Below, piece by piece: positions 32,213-40,750 of a DNA stretch of 62,035 nucleotides. How positions within the stretch are numbered: the first letter of the stretch is position 1; every line of letters begins with the position of its first letter. The DNA is taken from NCBI GenBank assembly GCA_036273515.1, contig DASUHM010000055.1, positions 1 to 62,035 on the forward strand, given 5' to 3'. The DNA comes from Gaiellales bacterium (lineage in GTDB: Bacteria > Actinomycetota > Thermoleophilia > Gaiellales > JAICJC01). The notes under the pieces were generated by a model. That model had not been told where the DNA came from. It was given only the letters and a program-made list of their open reading frames with translations, and made no database searches. Both the position numbers and the translations under genes were made by a program.

Positions 32213-33567
32213 TCGAGCGGACGACGACGACGCTCGAGGAGCGCTCCCACACCGCGCCGTTCGGCCTCAAGGCGCTGCGCTACATCTTTCCCGACCACTG
32301 GTCGTTCCTGCTCGGCGAGATCGCGCTCTACTGCTTCATCGTCCTCGTCGCGACGGGGACGTTCCTGGCGCTCTTCTTCGATCCGTCGACGGCGCAGACC
32401 GTCTACCACGGCAGCTATGCGCCGCTCGACGGCGCCCACATGTCCCAGGCCTACCGTTCGACCGTCCACCTGTCGCTCGACGTCAAGGCGGGACTGCTCA
32501 TGCGCCAGACGCACCACTGGGCGGCCGACGTCTTCGTCGCGGCGATCGCGCTCCACCTGATGCGGATCGTCTTCACCGGCGCGTTTCGCAAGCCGCGCGA
32601 GCTCACCTACTACATCGGCCTCTCGATCCTGGGCCTCGCGCTGCTCGAGGGCTTCCTGGGGTACTCGCTCGTCGACGACCTGCTGTCCGGGATGGGGCTT
32701 GCGATCGCCTACGGCGTCGCGCTCTCGACCCCGTTTTTCGGCGCGAACTTCGCCGCGCTCGTCTGGGGCGGGCCGTTCCCCGGCTCGGCCGCGTTCTGGT
32801 CGCGCATGTACGTCGCCCACGTGTTCCTGCTGCCGCTCCTGATCGCCACCCTGATCGCGCTGCACCTGTTTCTCGTCTCGTCGCTGCACCACACCCAGTT
32901 CCGCGGCGGCCGCCGCACCGAGAAGCGGCTGATCGGCGTGCCGTCCTTCCCCGGACAGGCGCCGCGTTCGCTGGGGCTGATGTTCGCGGTGTTCGCCGCC
33001 CTGTTCCTGCTCGGCGGCCTCGTCCAGATCAACCCGATCTGGATCTGGGGGCCGTATCACGTCGCCGACAGCACGAACGGCGCCCAGCCGGACTGGTATC
33101 TGGGCTGGCTGATCGGCGCGCTCCGCCTCATGCCCGGCTTCGACGTCACGATCGCCGGCCGCACGGTGATCCCGAATCCGTTCTGGGGCGGCCTGCTCTT
33201 CCCGTCGATCGTCTTCGGCGCGCTGTTCGTGTGGCCGGCGCTCGAGCGTCGCCTCACTCGCGACCGCCACCCCCACAACCTGATCGACCGGCCGCGGGAC
33301 GCCCCCCGCCGCACCGGCATCGCGACGGCGATCCTGACCTGGGTCTTCATCACCTTCATGGCGGGGTCGGCCGATCGCGCCTACGTGCTCCTGGGGTGGA
33401 GCTACCAGACCCAGATCGAGGTGTACCGCGTGCTCGTGTTCGTGGCGCCCGTGGTCGCCTACTGGCTGGCCCGGCGCATCTGCGTGGAGCTCCTGCGCAA
33501 CGAGCGCGTGGAGGAGCGCCGGCAGGCGGCCGAGCTCGAGGCCGAGCAGGCGACCGGCCGTGGCTGA
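32209..33567 (+). CDS. qcrB: Cytochrome b subunit of the bc complex
   Basis: A 452-residue membrane protein. Haem ligands lie in the paired His helices RQTHHWAADVFVAAIALHLMR and the partner segment AHVFLLPLLIATLIALHLFL. The quinol-site motif appears as PDWYLGWLIGALR (counterpart of P-E-W-Y). A long charged C-terminal helix (RNERVEERRQAAELEAEQ) projects into the cytoplasm. GTG start overlaps the Rieske stop. Confidence 0.95.
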   Translation: MIERTTTTLEERSHTAPFGLKALRYIFPDHWSFLLGEIALYCFIVLVATGTFLALFFDPSTAQTVYHGSYAPLDGAHMSQAYRSTVHLSLDVKAGLLMRQTHHWAADVFVAAIALHLMRIVFTGAFRKPRELTYYIGLSILGLALLEGFLGYSLVDDLLSGMGLAIAYGVALSTPFFGANFAALVWGGPFPGSAAFWSRMYVAHVFLLPLLIATLIALHLFLVSSLHHTQFRGGRRTEKRLIGVPSFPGQAPRSLGLMFAVFAALFLLGGLVQINPIWIWGPYHVADSTNGAQPDWYLGWLIGALRLMPGFDVTIAGRTVIPNPFWGGLLFPSIVFGALFVWPALERRLTRDRHPHNLIDRPRDAPRRTGIATAILTWVFITFMAGSADRAYVLLGWSYQTQIEVYRVLVFVAPVVAYWLARRICVELLRNERVEERRQAAELEAEQATGRG

Positions 33568-34375
33568 CGCCGGCCTTCTTCTCGACAGCCTGAACGCCGT
33601 CGTGCCGGCGGCCGTCTACCTGGCGCTCGTGCGCCGCGTCCGCCGCCAGGGAGGCTCATGGGCGGCGGTGCGCACGGCGGCCTTCGTCGGCGCGGTCGTC
33701 GTCCTCGCCGTCGCCACCTCGAGCGCCGCCGACGATGCCTCCCGCCGCTCGCTTGCCTGGCACATGACCGGGCAGATGGCGCTCCTCCTGGTCGTGCCTC
33801 CGGCGATCGTCGCCGGCCGGCCGCTCGTGCTCGCCGGCACGGCCCTCCGCCGGCGAGTGTCGCTCGCCCCGTCGCCGGCGGTCGCGTGGCTCGCCTTCGT
33901 CGGCATCCAGTGGGTCGTCCACATCCCGGCGGTGTTCGGCTTCGCGCTGCGCGAGCCGGTCGCCTACGGGCTCATGCACTGGCTGCTGCTCGCGGCCGGT
34001 CTCGCGTTCTTCGCCGAGGCCGCCGGCGGGCGGCTGCACCCGCTGGCGCTCGCGCTCTACGTCGCCGCCGCGATGCCGACGACCGATGCGATCGGCCTGT
34101 GGCTGATGCTCGACCCGCGCGTCGTCTATCCCCACTACGCCGGCCCCGGAGGGCTCGGCGACCAGCAGGCCGCCGGCGCGATCATGTTCGGGGCCGGGAA
34201 CGTGCTCCTCGTGGCGGCGGCCTGGATCGCCGGCCGCTACCTGTTCGAGGGGGCTAGCTCGCCTTCGGCACTGCCCCGTGACGGTACGTCACCGCCGGGT
34301 ACAGCAGGTCCGCGCTCAGCAGCGGCACCTGGCCGTTCAGCGGCTGGCCGGGCGACTTCACCGGGAAGTACTTGA
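33560..34375 (+). CDS. ctaG: CtaG-type copper insertion/oxidase assembly protein
   Basis: Up to 271 residues, GTG 33560, overlapping qcrB by eight bases. The body has about six helices with LAWHMTGQMALLLVVPPAIVAG (the H-M-x-Q-H/M-M-L-L segment of CtaG), VVHIPAVFGFALREP and LMHWLLLAAGLAFFAEA. CtaG delivers copper to the CuB site. The open frame continues about 40 codons past the last helix into Ser/Pro/Gly-rich sequence that is antisense to the Rieske gene at 34254-34904, so the final residues (from about 34255) look like read-through rather than selected protein. A possible plus-strand terminator lies at 34958-34983. Confidence 0.85.
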   Translation: MADAGLLLDSLNAVVPAAVYLALVRRVRRQGGSWAAVRTAAFVGAVVVLAVATSSAADDASRRSLAWHMTGQMALLLVVPPAIVAGRPLVLAGTALRRRVSLAPSPAVAWLAFVGIQWVVHIPAVFGFALREPVAYGLMHWLLLAAGLAFFAEAAGGRLHPLALALYVAAAMPTTDAIGLWLMLDPRVVYPHYAGPGGLGDQQAAGAIMFGAGNVLLVAAAWIAGRYLFEGASSPSALPRDGTSPPGTAGPRSAAAPGRSAAGRATSPGST

Positions 34376-34904
34376 CCTTCTGGCCCTCGATGAGGACGCT
34401 CCAGCGCTGGGTGATCCAGAGGTTCCCGTCGGGCCGGATCTCCCACTGGAAGCGGTCGAGCGGCCTGACGGCGGGGCCCGCCACGCGCGCGCCCTGCTGG
34501 TCGAACTGGCTGCCGTGGCACGGGCACGAGAACCCGATCGCCGTGGACTGCGCCGGGCAGCCGACGTGCGTGCAGCGGTTCGAGAAGACGACGAACTGCG
34601 CGTCCGGCGCGAGCCAGTCGCGGTTGGCATGGCCCGTGTGGTGGACGTATGCGAGCCCGCTCGAGACGAGCGGCTGGGCCGGATCCTCGACGTAGGGCGC
34701 CGCCGTCGGGGTGAATCCCTTCTCGCCGGTGAACCGCTCGACGGGCCCGAGGGCGGCCGGCCGGAACGTCTCCTCCTTGCCCGCCGATGCGAGCGCGTAG
34801 CCCGCCACCGGAACGGCGATCACGCCCCCGATCGCGGCCCCCGTGCCGACCGTCGCCGCGCCCAGGAAGCTGCGCCGGGTAGTGGTGCTCCTGTCCTTGC
34901 GCAA
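34254..34904 (-). CDS. Tat-exported Rieske [2Fe-2S] protein
   Basis: A 216-residue protein with a twin-arginine signal TTTRRSFLGAATVG followed by a hydrophobic stretch (GAAIGGVIAVPVAGYALA). Cluster ligands are CTHVGC and CPCHGSQFD. It is a single-anchor Rieske, unlike the three-helix qcrA product, and is probably a second or alternative Rieske subunit for quinol oxidation. TTG at 34904 is the only start near the Tat motif; the nearby ATG (MDFAQGQEHH) is in another frame. Its 3' end overlaps ctaG by 122 bases tail to tail. Confidence 0.85.
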   Translation of the reverse strand: MRKDRSTTTRRSFLGAATVGTGAAIGGVIAVPVAGYALASAGKEETFRPAALGPVERFTGEKGFTPTAAPYVEDPAQPLVSSGLAYVHHTGHANRDWLAPDAQFVVFSNRCTHVGCPAQSTAIGFSCPCHGSQFDQQGARVAGPAVRPLDRFQWEIRPDGNLWITQRWSVLIEGQKVKYFPVKSPGQPLNGQVPLLSADLLYPAVTYRHGAVPKAS

Positions 34905-34957
34905 AGTCCATCAACCCTCTCCACAGTGTTGGTTCTTTTTGGTCTGCCAGTGGAGAT

Positions 34958-34983
34958 ACCGCCTCGGGCGGGCAGCGGTTTTT
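34958..34983 (+). terminator. Possible plus-strand terminator beyond ctaG
   Basis: ACCGC (34958-34962) and GCGGT (34975-34979) can pair, or CCGCC with GGCGG inside, and a run of five T follows (34979-34983). It would end transcripts of the oxidase operon that read through the antisense Rieske gene. Weak but the T-run is unusual here. Confidence 0.4.
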
Positions 34984-34991
34984 GAGAGTTT

Positions 34992-35363
34992 TCAGTAGCT
35001 GAAGACGGTGGCCTCGTCGCCGATCCACTCCCACAGCGGGGTGGCGCCGCCGATCTCGGCGTGGTCGAGGAGATCGTCCGTCGAGAGCTTGCGGGCGCTG
35101 AAGCAGATGGGGCACACCAGCAGGCGGCCGCCGGCCTCGGCGTACTGCGCCGCGAGCCGCTCGAGCGGCGGGCAGCCGTCGCAGGCGACGCCCTCGGCCA
35201 TGCCGGGGAGCGCGAGCCGCACAGCGTCCTTGGTCAGGAACATCGTCACCTGCTTCCCGGCGGACGCCGCCGCGCCGGCGATCAGGAATGCGACCGTCAC
35301 CCGCTCGGGGTCCTCGAGACCCGTGGCGAGGTTGACGACGACCTTGGCACCGCGTTCGTTCAT
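34992..35363 (-). CDS. DsrE/DsrF-like family protein
   Basis: A 123-residue small Rossmann-like protein with a strong ribosome site AAGGAGG before ATG 35363. It has KVVVNLATGLEDPERVTVAFLIAG, VTMFLTKDAVRLAL, CDGCPPLERL and CPICFSARKL; the conserved cysteines match DsrE-type persulfide carriers. Such proteins move or sense sulfane sulfur. It lies upstream of the Tat Rieske gene on the same strand (88-base gap), so they may be co-transcribed. Confidence 0.8.
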   Translation of the reverse strand: MNERGAKVVVNLATGLEDPERVTVAFLIAGAAASAGKQVTMFLTKDAVRLALPGMAEGVACDGCPPLERLAAQYAEAGGRLLVCPICFSARKLSTDDLLDHAEIGGATPLWEWIGDEATVFSY

Positions 35364-35387
35364 GTGATCCTCCTTGGTGGGGTTTCG

Positions 35388-36746
35388 TCAGTAGCGCCAG
35401 CGGTAGGCGTCGGAGAGCTCCTGCTCGCCGAGCCCGCCGTGCGTCTCCCACTCGCGCCGGCGCACGGCGGCGAACGCGCGGTGGAGCACGTCGCCGAGCA
35501 CGCGGCGGGCGAGGTCGCTCCGCTCGAACAGGTCGGTCGCCTCGGCGAGCGTCGTCGGCAGCCGCGTGATCCCGCGCCGCTCGAGCTCCTCCGGTGCGAG
35601 CGCGGACGGGTCGTCCTGGACCGGCTCCGGCGGGGCCAGGCCCCGCTCGACGCCGTCGGCGGCCGCGGCGACGAGGAGCGCCATCACGAGGTAGGGGTTG
35701 GCGCCGCCGTCGCCCACCTTGACCTCGAAGTTGGCCGACCGCTCGCGGCTCGTCACCGTCCCCGGGATGAAGCGCAGGGCCGCCTCGCGGTTCTCGACGC
35801 CCCAGCAGGCGTAGGCCCCGGCCCAGTGGTGCGGCTGCAGGCGCAGGTAGGCGGCGGGGCTGGGGGCGAGGACGGCCAGCAGGCCGGGCAGCGCCTCGAG
35901 CACGCCGGCCACCGTCGCACCGCCCTCCGCCGTCGTGCCCGCGGGGCCGGCGCCGCCCTGCATCAGGTTGGTGCCGTCGCGCCAGGCGCTCAGGTGGGCG
36001 TGGCAGCCGTTGCCGACCTCACCGGCGATCGCGGTGGGCGCGAAGCTCACCTGCAGGCCGTGGCGGCGGGCGGCGAAGCGCATCTGGGTGCGGACGAAGA
36101 CCATCGTGTCGGCCGCGGCGAGCGGATCGCGGGCGGCGACCGACACCTCGAACTGGCCGGGCGCGTACTCCGGGTGGAACTGCTCGACCTCGACACCGGA
36201 CGACTCCAGCGCGTCGACGAGGTCGAACAGGAACCCGTCGAGCAGCGCGAGCGCCGTCGTCGAGTAGCCGGGGCCGATGTGGGCGGGGCGGCCGTCGTCG
36301 TGCAGCAGCGTCGCCTCCACCTCGAACGTCGAGCGGAACTCGAGCCCGGTCGCCCTGGCAGCCTCCACCGTCCGGCGCAGGATCGTGCGCTGGCACGCCG
36401 GCATCGGCTCGAGCTCCTGGGTCATCTGGTCGACCGGCGCCCACGCCCAGCCCGGCGCGGCGGTGAGGATGCGGGCGGCGCCGAGGTCGGGCACGAGCCG
36501 CATGTCGCCGCTCGGGTTGTCGAACGGCGGGACGTCGGCGAAGAGGTCGTCCGTGCCGGCGGCGCCCCAGACGTAGGCCATGCCGACGCCGTTGGCCGCA
36601 ACGCGCTCGAGGCGGGCGATCGGCACGGCCTTCACCCGGGTGATGCCGCCGTTGTCGACCATGGTCATCGCCAGCGCGCGCACGCCGGCCGCCTCGAAGC
36701 GGTCGCGTGACGGGCGGACGACGTCGTCGGCCGCCGGCGCGCTCAC
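35388..36746 (-). CDS. Glutamine synthetase-like ligase (GlnA-type, non-housekeeping)
   Basis: A 452-residue member of the glutamine synthetase superfamily. Signature segments are EVEATLLHDDG (E-x-E metal site), EQFHPEYAPGQFEVSVAARDPL, NGCHAHLSAWRDG, and the ENREAALRFIPGT and FEVKVGDGGANPYLVMALL stretches. It lacks the strict KPLFF..QHH-type features of housekeeping GlnA, so it probably ligates glutamate to an amine or acts on another substrate (gamma-glutamylpolyamine synthetase-like or FluG C-terminal domain-like). GTG start overlaps the stop of the amidohydrolase upstream (GTGA). Confidence 0.85.
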   Translation of the reverse strand: MSAPAADDVVRPSRDRFEAAGVRALAMTMVDNGGITRVKAVPIARLERVAANGVGMAYVWGAAGTDDLFADVPPFDNPSGDMRLVPDLGAARILTAAPGWAWAPVDQMTQELEPMPACQRTILRRTVEAARATGLEFRSTFEVEATLLHDDGRPAHIGPGYSTTALALLDGFLFDLVDALESSGVEVEQFHPEYAPGQFEVSVAARDPLAAADTMVFVRTQMRFAARRHGLQVSFAPTAIAGEVGNGCHAHLSAWRDGTNLMQGGAGPAGTTAEGGATVAGVLEALPGLLAVLAPSPAAYLRLQPHHWAGAYACWGVENREAALRFIPGTVTSRERSANFEVKVGDGGANPYLVMALLVAAAADGVERGLAPPEPVQDDPSALAPEELERRGITRLPTTLAEATDLFERSDLARRVLGDVLHRAFAAVRRREWETHGGLGEQELSDAYRWRY

Positions 36747-37918
36747 CCGGCCGCCTCGAACCCGTGCAGCCGGCGGGCGTTCCCGCCCATCACATCGGCG
36801 CCGATCCGGGCGGCCGCGGCGCGGTTCAGGTGCCGTCGCTCGATCCCGGTCTCGAGCACGCGGGCGAGCGCCTCGCGGGCGAGGTGGGCCGAGAGCCAGA
36901 TCACCTCCGGCTCGCTGGCCTCGTCCGAGCCGTACATGACCTTGGCGGGCGGCGCGATGCCGAGCAGGATCTCGAGCCGGCTGTCGATCGCGAGGCTGGC
37001 CCACGGCGTCGAGAGCGACGTGTCCAGGTAGACGTGGGGGAGGATCGAGGCCACGAACGCGCCCTCCTCGACCCACGGCCAGCCGGAGTGGATGAGGACG
37101 ATCGGCTGGTTCATGTGGGTGGCGAGCATGGGGAAGAGGTCGGACGGACGCGCATGCGCGAGCACGATCGCCGGGTCGCCGCCGCCACAATGGATGTGGA
37201 CGGGGATCCCGGCGGCGCGGGCGACCGCGAGCGCGCGCCAGAGGAGCGCGTCGCGCACCGGCTTGGCGTGCTCGCGCGTCTCCTGCCAGCCGTCCGCCCG
37301 CCAGCGCGTGAATGCGGCCTCGCAGTCGCCCCGGTCCCATTCCGCCACGTCGAGGCCCGTGCGGTAGGCGATCACCGACTTGAAGGCGATCGCGCCGTCC
37401 GCCACCGCCTCCTCGAGCCCGGCGGTGAACGCGTCGGCCAGCTCGGAGTAGGAGCCGGCCGCGTCGCGCACGTCGGTGATGATCGGCTCGATCCGGCAGA
37501 CGCGGTGGACATTCAGGCCGACCTCGTCGCCGAGCGCGCGGCCGTCGATGCGCGGCAGCGGATAGCCGTCGTCCATGATCAGGTCGCCAACGCCGGCGTC
37601 GGCCCACAGGCGGCGCAGGTAGGCGCGGTGGTCGGCGAGCGCCTCCGTGCGGGCGCCGGCGAGGCCGTCACGCGTCGGCTCGCAGCCGAGCACCGCCGCC
37701 AGGCGATCGGCCATCGCGACGGCGATGGGGGAGGTGTCGGTCGTGAGCTCGAGGATCTGGCGCAGGCCCTCGTCCTCGAGCCCGGAGCTCACGAGGCACA
37801 TGCCGAGCATCGTGATCCGGTCGAGGAACCCGCGCTGCGGCGCGGCGGCGACCTCGTCGCTGCGCCAGCCGTGGCAGTGCACGTCGACGGCGGACGTCCC
37901 CTCGAGCAGGTCTGACAC
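36743..37918 (-). CDS. Amidohydrolase (FluG N-terminal-domain-like)
   Basis: A 391-residue TIM-barrel amidohydrolase of family 2. Metal-site candidates are VDVHCHGW at the start, VHIHCGGGDPA, VLIHSGWPW and GSDEASEPEVIW near the end. RBS GGGGAGG stands three bases before GTG 37918. Its tight coupling to the glutamine synthetase-like gene mirrors the fungal fusion protein FluG (amidohydrolase plus glutamine synthetase) and bacterial amidohydrolase/GS pairs. The joint substrate is unknown; a gamma-glutamyl conjugate pathway is a reasonable guess. Confidence 0.82.
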   Translation of the reverse strand: MSDLLEGTSAVDVHCHGWRSDEVAAAPQRGFLDRITMLGMCLVSSGLEDEGLRQILELTTDTSPIAVAMADRLAAVLGCEPTRDGLAGARTEALADHRAYLRRLWADAGVGDLIMDDGYPLPRIDGRALGDEVGLNVHRVCRIEPIITDVRDAAGSYSELADAFTAGLEEAVADGAIAFKSVIAYRTGLDVAEWDRGDCEAAFTRWRADGWQETREHAKPVRDALLWRALAVARAAGIPVHIHCGGGDPAIVLAHARPSDLFPMLATHMNQPIVLIHSGWPWVEEGAFVASILPHVYLDTSLSTPWASLAIDSRLEILLGIAPPAKVMYGSDEASEPEVIWLSAHLAREALARVLETGIERRHLNRAAAARIGADVMGGNARRLHGFEAAG

Positions 37919-37963
37919 CGGCCTCCCCTTTCGTCTCGTTGCCGGCGCGGATACTCTCATGCC

Positions 37964-38803
37964 TTGCCCGACTGCGTCTTCGAGGAGATCTCCGCTCACG
38001 TCGACCGGTACACGCCGGACGACCGCAGCGACCGGCCTGCGCTCGGCGCGATCCGCGGCGCACGCGGAACGCTCGTCGTCGACGGCGGCGCGTCCGTCGC
38101 CCACCTGGGCGCGTTCGCGGCCGAGCTCGCCGCCCGCGGCCGGCCGCCGGTGGTGGGCATCGCCCTCACCCACTGGCACTGGGACCACAGCTTCGGATCG
38201 GCGGCGATCGACGCGCCGGTGATCGCCCACGCCGACACGGCGGCCGAGCTGGCCGTCCAGGCGGCCTACGACTGGTCGGACGACGCGCTCGACGAGCGGG
38301 TGCGCGACGGCCGCGAGATCGCCTTCTGCGCCGAGTTCCTGCGCGTGGAGCTGCCCGACCGATCGGACCTCGAGATCGTCCTGCCGCGCGAGACGTTCAC
38401 CGGCCGCCACCCGGTCGACCTGGGCGGGGTCCGGGCCGACATCGTCCACGTCGGCGGCGACCACGCCGCCGACTCCTGCGCGATCCACGTGCCGGGCGAC
38501 GACGTGCTCTTCCTCGGCGACTGCCTCTACCAGCGCCTCTACGCGCCCGAGCCGCTGCTGACCGTCGCGGGCGTGCGGGCGCTGCTCGACCGGCTCGAGC
38601 CGTTCCCGGTCGCCGTCGCGGTGGAGGGCCACAACGACGAGACCGCCGACGCCGCCGGCTTCGCCGTCCGGCTGGCCGAGCTGCGCCGCGCAGCCGACCT
38701 CGTCGAGGCCGAGGGCGCCGGAGCGGCCGCGCTGGTCGCCGGGGACGAGGACATGGCCGAGCTGGTCGGCTTCCTGCTCGTCGGCGAGGCTATGAACGCG
38801 TAA
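37964..38803 (+). CDS. Metallo-beta-lactamase-fold hydrolase
   Basis: A 279-residue MBL-fold protein with the metal motif THWHWDH and later HVGGDHAADS, LFLGDCLYQRL and EGHNDE. Start is TTG 37964; a -10-like GATACT (37950-37955) would place transcription within a couple of bases of it. An ATG five bases upstream is out of frame. Substrate unknown. It is divergent from the amidohydrolase across 45 bases and its TAA stop forms the first three bases of the -10 box of the next gene. Confidence 0.8.
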   Translation: MPDCVFEEISAHVDRYTPDDRSDRPALGAIRGARGTLVVDGGASVAHLGAFAAELAARGRPPVVGIALTHWHWDHSFGSAAIDAPVIAHADTAAELAVQAAYDWSDDALDERVRDGREIAFCAEFLRVELPDRSDLEIVLPRETFTGRHPVDLGGVRADIVHVGGDHAADSCAIHVPGDDVLFLGDCLYQRLYAPEPLLTVAGVRALLDRLEPFPVAVAVEGHNDETADAAGFAVRLAELRRAADLVEAEGAGAAALVAGDEDMAELVGFLLVGEAMNA

Positions 38804-38812
38804 ACTCGGGCG

Positions 38813-40747
38813 ATGGTGCGAGCCCGGCACGTGGCGCTCGTCCTGGCGGTCGCCGCCGCCGCGTCGTGCCTGCCCGCGGCCACCGGCGCCGCCACCTCTG
38901 GCCCGGCCGCCTACGTGCGCGTGAACCAGGCCGGATACCCGGCGGGCGCATCCAAGCGGGCCTACCTGCTGGCGGGCGCGGCCGAGCCGGGCGCCGCCTT
39001 CCGGATCGTGAACGGCGCCGGCCGTGTCGTCCTGGCCGGTCACGCCGGCCCCTCGCTCGGGCGCTGGAGCGCGGCCTTCCCGCAGGTCTACCCGATCGAC
39101 TTCTCGCGGCTCCGCGCCCGCGACACGTACCGGATCCTCGTCGCCGGCAGCCCCGGCGTCTCCCCGCCGTTTCGGATCGCGTCGGCGGCGGCGCTTGCCC
39201 GCTGGCCGATCCGGCGCTCGCTCGCCTTCTACCAGGACGAGCGCGACGGCCCCGACTTCATCCGCACGCCGCTTCGCAGCGCGCCCGGGCACCTGAACGA
39301 CGAGCACGCGATGACGTACCTGACGCCGAAGGTGGACGGCGACGGCAACTTCGCCGGCGACCTGCACCCGCTCGGGGCGCGCATCGACGCCGCCGGCGGC
39401 TGGTGGGACGCGGGCGACTACCTCAAGTTCGTCGAGACGACGTCCTACACCGACGCCGTGCTGCTCTCCGCCGTCCGCGACTTCCCGCACCAGCTGCGCG
39501 GCCGCGTGCACGGCCATCGCTACCCGGCCGAGGCGGCGTTCGGCGTGCGCTGGCTCCTGCGCATGTGGGACGACCGCACGCGGACGCTCTACTACCAGGT
39601 CGGGATCGGCGAGGGCAACGACCAGACGCTCGGCGACCACGACATCTGGCGGCTGCCGCAGGCCGACGACACCTACGGCGGCACGAGCCGCGACGCCCGC
39701 TACATCCGCCGCCGGCCCGTCTTCCGGGCCGGGCCGCCGGGCGCGCTCGTGAGCCCCAACCTGGCCGGCCGGGATGCGGCCGCGTTCGGGCTCTGCTTCC
39801 AGGTCTACCGGCACACGCGGCCGGGCCTGGCCGCCCGCTGCCTGCGCGCCGGGGAGCACATCTTTGCCCTCGCCGACACGACGCCCGGCCGTCTGCTGAC
39901 GGTGATCCCGTTCGACTTCTACCCCGAGACCGAGTGGCGTGACGACCTCGAGCTGGGCGCGACCGAGCTCGCGATCGCCACCTCCGAGCGCGGCCTGCCG
40001 CGGGGCCTCCCGCACCGGCGCTCGCGCTTCTACCTGCGCCTGGCCGCGCGCTGGGCGCACGCGTACATCCACGGGCCGAACGACGCCGCCGACACGCTCA
40101 ACCTGTACGACGTCAGCGGGCTCGCCCACTACGACCTCGTCCGGGCGATCCGGGCCGCCGGCGACCCGCGCGGGCTCGCGGTCACCCCCAAAGCGCTGCT
40201 CGCCGACCTGCGCCGCCAGCTCGGCCGGGCCGAGGCGCAGGGCGCGACCGACCCCTTCGGGTTCGGGTTCCCGTGGGCGCAGTACGACACGGCGTCTCAC
40301 GGCTTCGGCCTGGCCGTCGAGGCGGGGGAGTACGACCAGTTGACGCACGGCCGCCGCTATACGGCCGAGGCGTCGCGATGGCTCGGAAACGTGCTCGGCG
40401 CGAACGCCTGGGGCGTGGCCCTGGCCGTCGGCGACGGCACCACCTACCCGCACTGCATGCAGCACCAGGTCGCGAACCTGGTCGGGTCGCTCGACGGGTC
40501 GGCGCCGATCCTGGCGGGTGCCGTCGTCGAGGGGCCGAACTCGAGCGCGACGGCGGGCGTCGTCCCGCCGATGCGGCTGTGCCCGGGCGACGGCAGCGAC
40601 CGCTTCCGCCCGTTCGAGTCGGCGGCCGTCTTCAAGGACAACGTGCAGTCCTACTCGACGACCGAGCCGGCCATCGACCTGACGGCCACGAGCCCGCTCG
40701 CGTTCGCGCGCGAGGCCGCGGGCGACCGCTCGGCGCGGCTGCCCTAG
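38813..40747 (+). CDS. Secreted glycoside hydrolase family 9 (endoglucanase-like)
   Basis: A 644-residue exported enzyme. Signal peptide VALVLAVAAAASCLPAATGAA-like (residues about 7-27), an N-terminal Ig-like CelD_N domain (YVRVNQAGYPAG), then the (alpha/alpha)6 barrel. Catalytic features are WWDAGDYLKF (Asp199, Asp202), PHCMQHQ with His547, and STTEPAIDLTA with acid Glu618, all as in GH9. Likely attacks beta-1,4-glucan or glucomannan. A -10 box TAAACT (38801-38806) ends six bases before ATG, giving a leaderless transcript. No carbohydrate-binding module is visible. Confidence 0.9.
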   Translation: MVRARHVALVLAVAAAASCLPAATGAATSGPAAYVRVNQAGYPAGASKRAYLLAGAAEPGAAFRIVNGAGRVVLAGHAGPSLGRWSAAFPQVYPIDFSRLRARDTYRILVAGSPGVSPPFRIASAAALARWPIRRSLAFYQDERDGPDFIRTPLRSAPGHLNDEHAMTYLTPKVDGDGNFAGDLHPLGARIDAAGGWWDAGDYLKFVETTSYTDAVLLSAVRDFPHQLRGRVHGHRYPAEAAFGVRWLLRMWDDRTRTLYYQVGIGEGNDQTLGDHDIWRLPQADDTYGGTSRDARYIRRRPVFRAGPPGALVSPNLAGRDAAAFGLCFQVYRHTRPGLAARCLRAGEHIFALADTTPGRLLTVIPFDFYPETEWRDDLELGATELAIATSERGLPRGLPHRRSRFYLRLAARWAHAYIHGPNDAADTLNLYDVSGLAHYDLVRAIRAAGDPRGLAVTPKALLADLRRQLGRAEAQGATDPFGFGFPWAQYDTASHGFGLAVEAGEYDQLTHGRRYTAEASRWLGNVLGANAWGVALAVGDGTTYPHCMQHQVANLVGSLDGSAPILAGAVVEGPNSSATAGVVPPMRLCPGDGSDRFRPFESAAVFKDNVQSYSTTEPAIDLTATSPLAFAREAAGDRSARLP

Positions 40748-40750
40748 GCG

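Noticed and set aside
35640-35660. GGCCAGGCCCCGC resembling the hairpin at 12748
   Set aside because: It lies inside the glutamine synthetase-like coding sequence without a complementary arm.
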